This document shows positions 25,444 to 33,699 of a DNA stretch of 64,000 nucleotides, piece after piece. The stretch is from JAPPHA01 sp963662815 (GTDB lineage Bacteria > Pseudomonadota > Alphaproteobacteria > Rhodobacterales > Rhodobacteraceae): NCBI GenBank assembly GCA_963662815.2, contig CAXXWA010000028.1:1-64000 (forward strand), read 5' to 3'. Both the position numbers and the translations under genes were made by a program. Numbering within the stretch: position 1 is the stretch's first letter; the number at the start of each line of letters is the position of its first letter. The notes under the pieces were generated by a model that searched no databases, was not told the DNA's origin, and saw only the letters and a program-made list of their open reading frames with translations.

Positions 25444-26430
25444 CTACTCCGCATGCGCCGCGTGACGGCACGGATTGACTTCGACCGTAACGTGCGAAAG
25501 TCGGATCAGCTTTCTGATCCGTGCCTTGTAATGTTCCGGTTCCTGCGGGTGATCGGACACGATGGAAACGATCATCGCCGTGTGGCCGGGGCCCAGGCGC
25601 CAAAGATGAAGGTCCGACACCAGGTCGCCGTTCTGCTCAAGTTCCCCGCGAACCGTCTCGTCGAGTTCGGAAGCCGGGAATGCGTCGAGAAGCACCATTC
25701 CCGCGCCGCGAATAAGACTGACGGCCCAGCTGCTGATCAGTATCGCGCCTGCAATGCCGATGAGCGGATCCATCCAGTACCAACCAAGAAACCGTCCGGC
25801 GAGTAGTCCGGTAATCGCAAGGATCGATGTCAGCGCATCGGCCAGAACGTGAAAGTACGCGGCGCGAAGATTGTAGTCTTCGTCACTCCCGCTTTGCCCG
25901 TGACCTTGCCCGTGACCGTGACCGTGACCGTGCCCGTGCCCGTGCCCGTGACCATGCCCGTGCCCGCTGCTCGAACCTCCGTGCAGCAGAACGGCGCTTG
26001 CGGCATTCACTGCCAATCCCACAAGCGCGACGAGAATCGACTGCGTGAACTGGATCGGAACTGGAGCGATCAGGCGGGATACGGACTCGTATGCGATGAG
26101 TGCCGAAATCAACAGGAGGACGATTGCGCTCGAAAACCCGGCCAGCTCGCCAACCTTGCCCGTACCGAAGGTGAATCGCCTGTTGCGGGCGTACCGTCTA
26201 GCAAAAATATAGGCGGCGACGGTGACAAAGAAGGCACCGGCATGAGTCGCCATGTGAATTCCGTCGGCCAGGAGCGCCATCGATCCGTAGGCGATGCCGG
26301 CAATGATTTCCACGACCATCGTCCCGGCCGTCAAACCGATGACGATCCACGTCCGCCGTTCGTTTCGGGCGTGGTTTTCGCCCAGAAACACGTGATCGTG
26401 TTGCCAGGACCGGAGCGATTGGCTGTGCAT
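25444..26430 (-). CDS. dmeF: CDF-family divalent cation exporter (DmeF-like)
   Basis: 328-aa cation diffusion facilitator. Begins MHSQSLRSWQHDHVFLG, with the His-rich N-terminus (HDHVFLG) characteristic of DmeF cobalt/nickel exporters. Six membrane segments carry the metal sites MALLADGIHMATHAG and YFHVLADALTSILA (HxxxD). A His/Gly loop of about 25 residues lies between helices IV and V, as in DmeF. The C-terminal cytoplasmic domain (VSDLHLWRLGPGHTAM) completes the fold. Exports Co(II)/Ni(II) or related ions. No dmeR-type repressor gene is adjacent. The longer frame upstream is not family-like. Confidence 0.85.
   Translation of the reverse strand: MHSQSLRSWQHDHVFLGENHARNERRTWIVIGLTAGTMVVEIIAGIAYGSMALLADGIHMATHAGAFFVTVAAYIFARRYARNRRFTFGTGKVGELAGFSSAIVLLLISALIAYESVSRLIAPVPIQFTQSILVALVGLAVNAASAVLLHGGSSSGHGHGHGHGHGHGHGHGHGQGHGQSGSDEDYNLRAAYFHVLADALTSILAITGLLAGRFLGWYWMDPLIGIAGAILISSWAVSLIRGAGMVLLDAFPASELDETVRGELEQNGDLVSDLHLWRLGPGHTAMIVSIVSDHPQEPEHYKARIRKLIRLSHVTVEVNPCRHAAHAE
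25898..25969 (-). repeat. Histidine-codon repeat in the CDF gene
   Basis: Runs of GTGCCC/GTGACC (read on the minus strand as Gly-His codons) encode (GH)n. Imperfect six-base tandem repeat, prone to slippage in whole-codon pairs without frame loss. Confidence 0.75.
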
Positions 26431-26772
26431 TGGCGGCTCTCCCAACCTGACAGTTCGCGCCGAGGCGATGACGCTCGACCATTCTTGTCGTTTGCGGCGG
26501 CAAGTGCAATCCGAATCCCGGAAGGCGGACGTCCACCCGTTCGCCTTGAGCAGGATTCGACCCGCAGCCGCGGCATCGCGCCGGAATGTCGTGACCTCAA
26601 GCGTCCGTGGTTCGAGTCCCCTGTTTCCCGAAGCCACCCGGCTGTCGGTCAATCGAGCTGCGCTGCAGGGAAATCGCGGAGTTCGGAAGTGTCACGGCCT
26701 GAATTTTGGAGCCGCTCCGGCTCCGGACGGACCGTCAGCCGCTCGTTCGCCGTCGCCTGCGCAGTGCTTCGT
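26431..26772. other. 342-bp gap between the CDF and UxaA genes
   Basis: Should contain the CDF promoter. Near 26605-26625 a GGTTCGAGTCC stretch looks like a tRNA T-loop, but the stems around it do not pair and no tRNA body is present. Confidence 0.35.
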
Positions 26773-28299
26773 TCACATGACCGCGCCGATCTGCCAGGGC
26801 ACGAACTCAGCGCCGCCGAACCCCAGTTCCTCGCTGCGGGTCTTCTCGCCCGACGCCACCCGCAGGAACAGCTCGAAGATCTCCTCGCCCTTCTGTTCCA
26901 GGGTGATCCCTTTCGAGACGATATCGCCGCAGTTCACGTCCATGTCGTCATCCATGCGCCGAAAGAGATCGTCGTTGCTCGCGAGCTTGATGCATGGCGC
27001 GGGCATGTAGCCGGACACCGAGCCTCGGCCCGTCGTGAAGGCGATCAGATTGGCCCCGCCGGCGATCTGCCCGGTTACGGAACAGGGGTCGTACCCGGGG
27101 CTGTCCATGTAGACCAACCCCGTCGCCTCGATTGTCTCGGCGAACTCGTAGACTTCCGACAGCGGGGCGGTGCCGCCCTTCGCGACCGCGCCCAGTGACT
27201 TCTCGAGAATGGTCGTGAGGCCGCCGCGCTTGTTTCCCGGAGACGGATTGTTGTCCATCTCGCAATCATTCCTGGCCGTGTACTCTTCCCACCACCGGAT
27301 TCGCTCGACAAGCTTCTGCCCGATTTCGGCACTCCGGGTCCTGCGGGTCAGCAGATGTTCCGCGCCGTAGATTTCCGGCGTCTCGGAGAGAATCGTGGTG
27401 CCGCCGTGGCGAACCAGGAGGTCCGATGCGGCGCCGAGGGCCGGATTGGCGGTGATGCCGGAGTATCCGTCCGACCCGCCGCACTGCATGCCGACCGTCA
27501 GTCGGTTCGCCGGAACCGGTTCGCGCCTCGCCATGTTCGCGGTTGCGGCCAGTTCCCTGAGGATTGCAGCGCCCCTTTCAACTGTCCGTCGCGTCCCGCC
27601 TGTCTGCTGGATGGTCATGTAGCGGAAGGTTCCGTCGTCGCGCAGACGGCGAGTCCCGACAAGGTCGGGAATCTGCATTACCTCGCAGCCGAGGCCCACA
27701 AGCAGGAGCCCGCCGAAGTTGGGGTTTCTGGCGTAGCCGGACAGCGTCCTGAACAGCGTGGCGTAGCCGATGTTTTGACTGGACATGCCGCATCCGGTTC
27801 CGTGGACGATTGGCGCCACCCCGTCGACATTCTCGAATTCGGACAGCCATCCCGCCCCGGTCACGGCCTCCGCGATGAAGCGCGCCACGCTGCCCGAACA
27901 GTTCACGGACGTCAGGATTCCGAGATAGTTGCGGGTTCCGACCCGGCCGTCGGCCCGGCGATAGCCGAGAAACTCCGGCGACCCCCCTGCCGATGGCAAT
28001 TCGCGGCAGTCCTGTCCGAACGCGTAGTCCCGGCCATGACTTCCCATGCCGAGATTGTGGGAATGCACGTGATCGCCCGGAGAAATGTCCATCCGGGCTG
28101 CCCCGATGCTCTGTCCGTACTTGAGAACAGCCTGGCCTGCCTTGACGGGTGAGATTGCCACCTTGTGGCCAGGTGCGATGACCTCTTTCGCGGTGACTCC
28201 GAAGCGGTCGAGCAAGTCGCCCTTGCGGATGCCGGTGACGGCCACGGCGACATGGTCGCTCTCATGCAGACGTATGGCGTTGGCGCCACCTCGAATCAC
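26773..28299 (-). CDS. UxaA-family sugar-acid dehydratase (altronate/galactarate dehydratase type)
   Basis: 508-aa hydrolyase with the two-part UxaA architecture. The N-terminal SAF domain (about 1-95, HKVAISPVKAGQAVLKYGQ) is followed by the C-terminal domain with GRVGTRNYLGILTSVNCSGS, HGTGCGM, GLGCEVMQI and MQCGGSDGYSGITANPALG. Conserved Cys and His residues there bind the iron needed for dehydration of a sugar acid to a 2-keto-3-deoxy acid. The likely start is GTG at 28299 with GGAG eight bases upstream; TTG at 28305 is the alternative. It is the only gene of its strand here, at the left border of the sugar island, and would act after the lactonase. Confidence 0.88.
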   Translation of the reverse strand: MIRGGANAIRLHESDHVAVAVTGIRKGDLLDRFGVTAKEVIAPGHKVAISPVKAGQAVLKYGQSIGAARMDISPGDHVHSHNLGMGSHGRDYAFGQDCRELPSAGGSPEFLGYRRADGRVGTRNYLGILTSVNCSGSVARFIAEAVTGAGWLSEFENVDGVAPIVHGTGCGMSSQNIGYATLFRTLSGYARNPNFGGLLLVGLGCEVMQIPDLVGTRRLRDDGTFRYMTIQQTGGTRRTVERGAAILRELAATANMARREPVPANRLTVGMQCGGSDGYSGITANPALGAASDLLVRHGGTTILSETPEIYGAEHLLTRRTRSAEIGQKLVERIRWWEEYTARNDCEMDNNPSPGNKRGGLTTILEKSLGAVAKGGTAPLSEVYEFAETIEATGLVYMDSPGYDPCSVTGQIAGGANLIAFTTGRGSVSGYMPAPCIKLASNDDLFRRMDDDMDVNCGDIVSKGITLEQKGEEIFELFLRVASGEKTRSEELGFGGAEFVPWQIGAVM

Positions 28300-28638
28300 G
28301 GTCAAACTCCGGCAGAATTCGCGACCAAGCCAGACCGGGCAGCCGCCGGCAGGACTCTCTCATCCAGTTTTCTGGTTCATCGGCCGCTTGGCAACAAAAA
28401 ACTTCCGAAGACTGCTCCGAAAGTTCGTCTTGACCCGCCCTCGTGTCCGCTGCTCGCCTTCCGGATTTCCGGAATCCACCGCCAGTCCGTTCGGCTCCCG
28501 CTAACGCCCTTGCGCCGCAAGCTGAACACCGCGTTCCGCACCCCGCTCGCAGCCAGCCGCGTCCTGAACAAACCGGTCTGCCGATCCGGCAGCAAATCAG
28601 CTAGTCTTGCCTTCATGACCGCCAGACAGGAACGACAG
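28300..28638. other. 339-bp gap, divergent control region
   Basis: Lies between the UxaA gene and the TIM-barrel pseudogene, which point away from each other, so it should carry both promoters. I find no recognisable coding sequence or strong palindrome in it. Confidence 0.35.
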
Positions 28639-29673
28639 ATGCCCGCCGATTTCCCGAATCAGCCCCTCCGACGTTGATATGCCGCCCGGCTGAACGCCTT
28701 CAAGCCGCTGACCGACCAAACCGCAGCGGAGGCCGTTTCGGACCTGATCAAGGTGGCCGGGACGATCGACGGGATCGATGCGGCCGATCTCAACTTTTCC
28801 GACCACCTGGAGCAACTGCCGCCGAAGCAGATGGGCTCGCTGCTTGCGTGGAACGGACTGAGCCTCAACGGGCTGGCGATGCGCTACTACGGCCGTCGCG
28901 ACTTCGTCAGGGGGCCCTGACGAAACCCGATGCTTGTGTTCGCCGCGAAGCCGTCGATCTCACCCGCCGGGGCATCGACGCCCTTGCCGAGACGGGCGGC
29001 GCTCTGATGACCCTGTGGCTGGGACAGGACGGTTTCGACCACGCGTTCCAGGGCGACTACCGCCGGCTTTGGGACGATGCCATCGAGGCGCTCGCACTCG
29101 TTGCGGACCACAATCTGGAGGTGGACATCGCGATCGAGTACAAGCCTGCCGAGCACCGTGCATTCGCCCTGATGCCGGACGCCGCGACTTCTCTGCTCGC
29201 GGTCCGGGAACTGGGCAGGGACAATACCGGCGTCACGCTGGATTTCGCGCATGCGCTGATGACCGGCGAAATGCCGGCGCATTCCGCCCACCTGATCGAC
29301 CGCCACTCCCGGCTGCTCGGCGTCCACTTCAATGACGGGTACGGAATGCGCGACGACGGATTGATGGCCGGAACTGTTCATCCGGTCCAGACTCTGGAAC
29401 TGTTCGTCGAACTGGCCAGAATCGGCTATTGCGGAGTGATCTACTTCGATACCTTTCCGGACCTTTCCGGACCTTTCCGGACCTTTCCGGACCTTTCCGG
29501 ACCTTTCAGGCCTTGACCCGGTCGAAGAGGCGCGGACGAACGTCGAACTGACCGATCGGCTGCGCGCCATTGCGAATAGGCTGGCCGGCGACAGTGACTT
29601 GGCCGATGTCATGTCCCGACAGGATGCGGCGCAGAGCCAGTGCCGGGTGCTGTCGGAACTGTTCGGGGCGTAG
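28639..29673 (+). pseudogene. Sugar isomerase/epimerase-type TIM-barrel protein, multiply broken
   Basis: Would encode an approximately 330-aa xylose-isomerase-like TIM-barrel protein (sugar phosphate isomerase/epimerase superfamily). Recognisable blocks are YAARLNAFKPLTDQ and AWNGLSLNGLAMRYY; then, in another frame, LMTLWLGQDGFDHAFQGDYR and GVTLDFAHALMTGEMPAH; and the C-terminal LDPVEEARTNVELTDRLRA. Three lesions are visible: an in-frame TGA at 28675, loss of one G in the G run at 28910-28914, and expansion of a ten-base repeat at 29451-29510 that adds 40 bases. The two indels cancel in frame but leave the middle out of frame. Clearly non-functional. It belonged to the sugar island. Confidence 0.8.
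29451..29510 (+). repeat. Ten-base tandem repeat inside the TIM-barrel pseudogene
   Basis: Five perfect ACCTTTCCGG units followed by one ACCTTTCAGG. Reading DTFPDLSGLDP across just the first and last units restores the expected protein, so four units (40 bp) are extra and shift the frame by one. Typical product of slipped-strand copying. Confidence 0.9.
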
Positions 29674-29911
29674 CGCCGCCGGCCCTTTGCACCCGCCCGC
29701 CTGATCCGAGCCGCGAACGGCGGCCCTCATGCCGGAAAGAGCGACGAAATTCCGCGCAACCCGGATAGGAGATTCGGGATTTTCGGAAGCGGAGTCGCAC
29801 GGACAGCGAGACGGCTATTGCCGGATGCGAACCCGTTGTGTTCTGGTTGCAGCAAGGCGTGCGGCTTCGGTTTCGCTGCCGGCTTCGCAGGAAGGGACGA
29901 AGGGGCAGGAC

Positions 29912-30889
29912 ATGGGCGTCGCGATACTTGTGGTTGGAGCGCTGCACCTCGGCGTGATCTTAGATGCTCCCAGATTTCCGCGCACCGACGAGACTGTCAT
30001 CGGAACCTCCGTCGCCTATCGGCTGGGGGCAAGGGCGGCAACCAGGCAGTCGCCGCGGCCCGGATGGGCGCGCGAACTGCGATGGCCGGCAGGATTGGAT
30101 CAGTCGGCTTCGGTGCCAGGATCCGTCGCGAACTGGACGCTGCCGGGGTCGATATTGCCCAGCTCAAGCAGTCCGCAAGCGCGTCCGGAATGAGCGTCGC
30201 GATCGTGGACGCCCGCGGAGACTACGGCGCCGTGATCGTTTCCGGCGCGAATCGCGAAATCGATCCCGCCGAGATCGAACTCCCGGCCACGCTCGGGGCC
30301 CTGCTGCTGCAGTCGGAAATTCCGGATCGGGTCAACCAGACGGTCATCTACAGGGCGCCGGAAAGCTGTCGCGTGATCCTGAATGCGGCACCGGCCCGCG
30401 AGGCGCCTCCGGAACACTCCCTCGCGGCCGGCCGATTTGCCGGCGTCGACATCCTCGTCGTCAACCACGTGGAGGCCGCTTAGCATTCCGGTCTCCCGGC
30501 GGAGGCCTTCGATCCCCTAGCGGCAGCCGACCGGTTGCTGGCGATGGGGCCGGAAGACGGTGATCGTGACCCTGGGCGCGGCGGGACTCATGCTGCAAAC
30601 TGCGGGCGAAGAAGCCGTCCGCATCCCCGTGCGCAAGGTCGAGGTCGCGTCCACGCACGGTGCCGGCGATGTCTTCGTCGGATCCCTGGCCGCCGAGCTG
30701 TCGACTGGGACCGGTTTGCTGCAGGCGGCGAAAGTCGCCCAGGCGGCCGCAGCCCTGTGGGTTTCGACGGCGCCGGAACTGCGCGACCGGATGACCGCCG
30801 CCGCAGTCAGGGATTTTCTGCGGGACTCACCGCAGGCGGTAGAACTCCGCGGCGGTGCCGCCGAAAATCCTGGACTGCTCGTCGGTTGA
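29912..30889 (+). pseudogene. PfkB/ribokinase-family sugar kinase, broken
   Basis: Decayed relative of the intact ribokinase at 42.1 kb. MGVAILVVGALHLGVILDAP opens the gene, then one G is missing near 30029-30033 (CTGGGGGCA instead of six Gs). The reading resumes in another frame with GGKGGNQAVAAARMG. A TAG stop follows VVNHVEAA at 30481. An extra base near 30550 shifts again before MIVTLGAAGLMLQ, and THGAGDVFVGSLAAEL holds the catalytic Asp. The C-terminus runs past the convergent amidohydrolase stop. At least three independent lesions show real decay rather than one sequencing slip. Confidence 0.8.
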
Positions 30890-31681
30890 AAGCGAAGCCG
30901 TCAGTTCGCCCGCCGCCGCCCGCCAGTCCTCGTATTCGCCGCGCAGGCGGCAGACAGGCCAGTCGGATCCCCACATGATCCGACGCGGTCCGAACACTTG
31001 CAGAATGTGGTCCGAATAGGGGCGGAGGACCTCCGCCGACCAGTCGGACCGCGCCTCTGCGATCAACCCGGAGAACTTGCAGTAGGCGCCGGTCTCCCGC
31101 GCCAGGCGGGTCATTCCGGCGGCCCAGTACGCAAAGGACTCCGGCGAATGGTCGGCGATCTGCGGCTTCATGCAATGATCGATCACGACCCGCATGTCCG
31201 GGTGCCTCTTCAAGAGGGTCAGGAAGTTCTCCAGATGCCGCGGGAAGCCGAGCGCATCGAAGGTCAGGTCCTCGGCAACGATCGCGCGATACGCCCAGTC
31301 GACGTCGTCCCGAAGCATCCAGTCCGTGTCGGGAATGTCCTGGATCATCGGGCGGACGCCGACGAATTTCGGGTGGCGCGCAAGGCGGGCCAGCGTCGCC
31401 GCCTCGGCAGGATCCTCGAAATCCACCCAACCGACCACTGCGGCGACCGTAGCCGAGGCATCGGCCAGCCCGAGCATGTACTCGGTTTCGTTGACCGTCG
31501 CCGCAGCCTGCACGAGGACGGTCCCCTCCACCCCGCAACGCTTCAGGGTGGCAGAGAGGTCTGCGGGTGCGTAGGGACGCGCCAGTACCGGGTTGTCCAT
31601 CGGCATCCAGTCATGATCGCCCCGGGCCGGGTTCCAGTAGTGCAGGTGCGAGTCTATCTGTCTCATCGTGTTCAACGGCAT
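30827..31681 (-). CDS. Lactonase-type amidohydrolase (amidohydrolase 2 family)
   Basis: 284-aa metal-dependent TIM-barrel hydrolase of the group that includes L-fucono-1,5-lactonase and 2-pyrone-4,6-dicarboxylate lactonase. The first metal motif is IDSHLHYWNP. Later motifs are VVIDHCMKPQI, AYCKFSGLIAEA and RIMWGSDWPVC with the catalytic Asp. It would open the sugar lactone made by the aldo/keto reductase, whose gene lies 25 bp upstream on the same strand. Two in-frame ATGs (31681 and 31666) are possible starts. The 3' end overlaps the tail of the PfkB pseudogene on the other strand. Confidence 0.82.
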   Translation of the reverse strand: MPLNTMRQIDSHLHYWNPARGDHDWMPMDNPVLARPYAPADLSATLKRCGVEGTVLVQAAATVNETEYMLGLADASATVAAVVGWVDFEDPAEAATLARLARHPKFVGVRPMIQDIPDTDWMLRDDVDWAYRAIVAEDLTFDALGFPRHLENFLTLLKRHPDMRVVIDHCMKPQIADHSPESFAYWAAGMTRLARETGAYCKFSGLIAEARSDWSAEVLRPYSDHILQVFGPRRIMWGSDWPVCRLRGEYEDWRAAAGELTASLSTDEQSRIFGGTAAEFYRLR

Positions 31682-31706
31682 TTCCGGGTTCGCGGCGGCC
31701 GGTACG

Positions 31707-32756
31707 CTACCGGGACGCCATTGGAGGTTCCGCCCGCCCCGGCATTCGCGTCAACAGGCCTTCCGTCGCCAACTCGTCCCACAACTCGGACGGGACCGCC
31801 GCCCGGCTGGCCTCCAGATTGGAGTCCATTTCGGCCACGCTCTGCCCGCCGGGGATGACCGAAAGCACCGTGCCATGGGTCAGGGGAAACTGGAAGGCGG
31901 CGTCGAGCAGGCGGACACCATGCAGCGAGCAAACCGCATCGATCCTGGCAACCCTGTCGAGAATCTCCGGCGGCGCCTGTCCGTAATTGTAGTAAGCTCC
32001 CGGTCGCGGACCGGTCGCGAGGATCCCCGAATTGTAGGGCCCGCCAATCACGATTCCGATTCCGCGTTGCAGGCAAAGCGGCAGGAAACTGACGTCCGCC
32101 TCCTGCTCGAGAAGCGTGTATCGGCCGGCCAGCAGGAAGATGTCGAAATCGCAGCGTTCAGCCAGCCACTGGGCGGACTCCCATTCATTGAGACCGGCGC
32201 CGAAGGCCGAAATCACGCCTTCGTCGCGAAGCCGCAGCAAGGCCCGGTAGCCGCCCGCCACGAAGTCGTCGAGATATTCCTTCAGAGCGTCCGGCTGGCC
32301 GTGGTTGAACAGGTCGAGATCGTGCGCGTAGAGAATGTCGACGCGGTCCAGCCCCAGGCGCTCGAGCGAGAATTCCAGCGAACGCAGGACCCCGTCGTAG
32401 CCGTAGTCATAGACTTCCCTGCGGCTCGGGACGTCGAACCACTTGCCGATTCCGACCCGCTCTTCCGGCGAGGTGGCCTGCAGCAACCGGCCGACCTTGG
32501 TCGAGAGGACGTAGTCGTTCCGATCCTTGCCGCAAAGGAACCGGCCGAGCCGCCTTTCCGCAAGGCCCAATCCGTAGAGCGGCGCCGTGTCGAAGTAGCG
32601 AACCCCGGATTCCCAGGCGCGGTTCAGGATCAGCTCGGCATCCCGATCGTCGATTGCCCGATAGAGGTTTCCGAACGGCGCGGTCCCGAAACCCAGTTCG
32701 GTGAAGGTCAACTCGCCGTTGCCTCGGCGGTTCCAGGATCGCGTCTTCAAGCCCAT
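31707..32756 (-). CDS. Aldo/keto reductase (sugar dehydrogenase, D-threo-aldose 1-dehydrogenase-like)
   Basis: About 349-aa NAD(P)-dependent AKR. TELGFGTAPFGNLY opens the barrel, and RYFDTAPLYGLGLAERRLG holds Asp and Tyr. YVLSTKVGRLL gives the Lys and YAHDLDLFNHG the His of the catalytic tetrad. The match is to the L-fucose/D-arabinose dehydrogenase and pyridoxal dehydrogenase branch, which oxidises C1 of an aldose to a lactone. The following lactonase gene supports that role. I prefer the ATG at 32756, preceded by GGAG; an ATG at 32768 is also open. Divergent from the BtpA operon across about 120 bp. Confidence 0.85.
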   Translation of the reverse strand: MGLKTRSWNRRGNGELTFTELGFGTAPFGNLYRAIDDRDAELILNRAWESGVRYFDTAPLYGLGLAERRLGRFLCGKDRNDYVLSTKVGRLLQATSPEERVGIGKWFDVPSRREVYDYGYDGVLRSLEFSLERLGLDRVDILYAHDLDLFNHGQPDALKEYLDDFVAGGYRALLRLRDEGVISAFGAGLNEWESAQWLAERCDFDIFLLAGRYTLLEQEADVSFLPLCLQRGIGIVIGGPYNSGILATGPRPGAYYNYGQAPPEILDRVARIDAVCSLHGVRLLDAAFQFPLTHGTVLSVIPGGQSVAEMDSNLEASRAAVPSELWDELATEGLLTRMPGRAEPPMASR

Positions 32757-32880
32757 CCTCCCCTCCATTTTCCGTCGCGGGCAGAGCTTCGCCGTTCTCC
32801 CGGGTTCCGGGCCATGCTAAGGGGAAAGCGAAGGAAATCCAACTTCCGCCCGTATCACCCTTGGCCTGGCAGGAATTGAA

Positions 32881-33699
32881 ATGACCAGATCGCGATTTGA
32901 CGCCATATTCGGCACCCGGAAGCCGGTCATCGGCATGGTCCACCTCGGCGCGCTCCCCGGCACGCCGCTCTACGATTCCGGGGCGGGTCTCGAAGGTCTG
33001 GTCGAATCGGCCCGCGCAGACCTTCGGGCGCTCTCCGCCGCGGGTTTCGATGCCGTCATGTTCGGCAACGAAAACGACCGGCCGTACGAACTGCAAGTGG
33101 ACACCGCGTCGACGGCGACCATGGCGCATGTGATCGGCCGCCTCCGGGACGACATCACCCTTCCTTTCGGCGTCAATGTCCTCTGGGATCCGATGGCGAG
33201 CGTCGCACTCGCCGCGGCGACCGGCGCGCACTTCGTTCGCGAGATCTTCACCGGTCTCTACGCCTCCGACATGGGAACCTGGGCGCCGGATGCAGGCAAG
33301 GCGATGCGGTACCGCGATCGGCTGGGCTGCCGGGACCTGCTGATGCTCTACAACGTTTCGGCCGAGTTCGCGTTCAGCCTCGATCGCCGGCCCCTGCCTG
33401 ACCGTGCCCGGTCGTCCGTCTTTTCGTCGATTCCGGACGCGATTCTGGTTTCGGGGCAGATCACCGGCGAAGCTGCGCCCCTGTCGGATCTAAAGGCGGT
33501 CAAGGACATGGTTCCGGACCTGCCGGTCATGGCCAATACCGGCGTCAGGCACGACACGGTCGCGAACGTGCTCGAAAGCTCCGACGGCTGCATCGTGGGC
33601 TCTGCGCTCAAGGTCGACGGCGTGACCTGGAATCCGGTCGACCCCGAAAGGGCCAGCGACTTCATGGAACTCGCTCGTCGGGCGCGGAGCGCGGCGTGA
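32881..33699 (+). CDS. BtpA/SgcQ-family TIM-barrel protein
   Basis: 272-aa protein of the BtpA/SgcQ family: VIGMVHLGALPGTPLY near the N-terminus, GFDAVMFGNENDRPY, PFGVNVLWDPMASVALA, FVREIFTGLYASDMG, DAILVSGQITGEA and a phosphate-gripping end SDGCIVGSALKVDG. The barrel layout and the last motif suggest a phosphosugar or nucleoside-like substrate, but the family's reaction is not established. E. coli sgcQ lies next to sgcX, an M42-type peptidase homologue; here an M42 gene also follows, overlapping by one base (TGATG). First gene of a three-gene operon with a FGGY kinase. Confidence 0.85.
   Translation: MTRSRFDAIFGTRKPVIGMVHLGALPGTPLYDSGAGLEGLVESARADLRALSAAGFDAVMFGNENDRPYELQVDTASTATMAHVIGRLRDDITLPFGVNVLWDPMASVALAAATGAHFVREIFTGLYASDMGTWAPDAGKAMRYRDRLGCRDLLMLYNVSAEFAFSLDRRPLPDRARSSVFSSIPDAILVSGQITGEAAPLSDLKAVKDMVPDLPVMANTGVRHDTVANVLESSDGCIVGSALKVDGVTWNPVDPERASDFMELARRARSAA

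Noticed and set aside
26600..26640. GGTTCGAGTCC looking like a tRNA T-loop
   Set aside because: The T stem pairs at only three of five positions and no D arm, anticodon arm or acceptor stem can be drawn around it.
29451..29510. The six ten-base repeats as part of a CRISPR or iteron array
   Set aside because: Units are directly adjacent without spacers and sit in a coding frame; slippage expansion explains them. No CRISPR array or replication iterons are present in the window.
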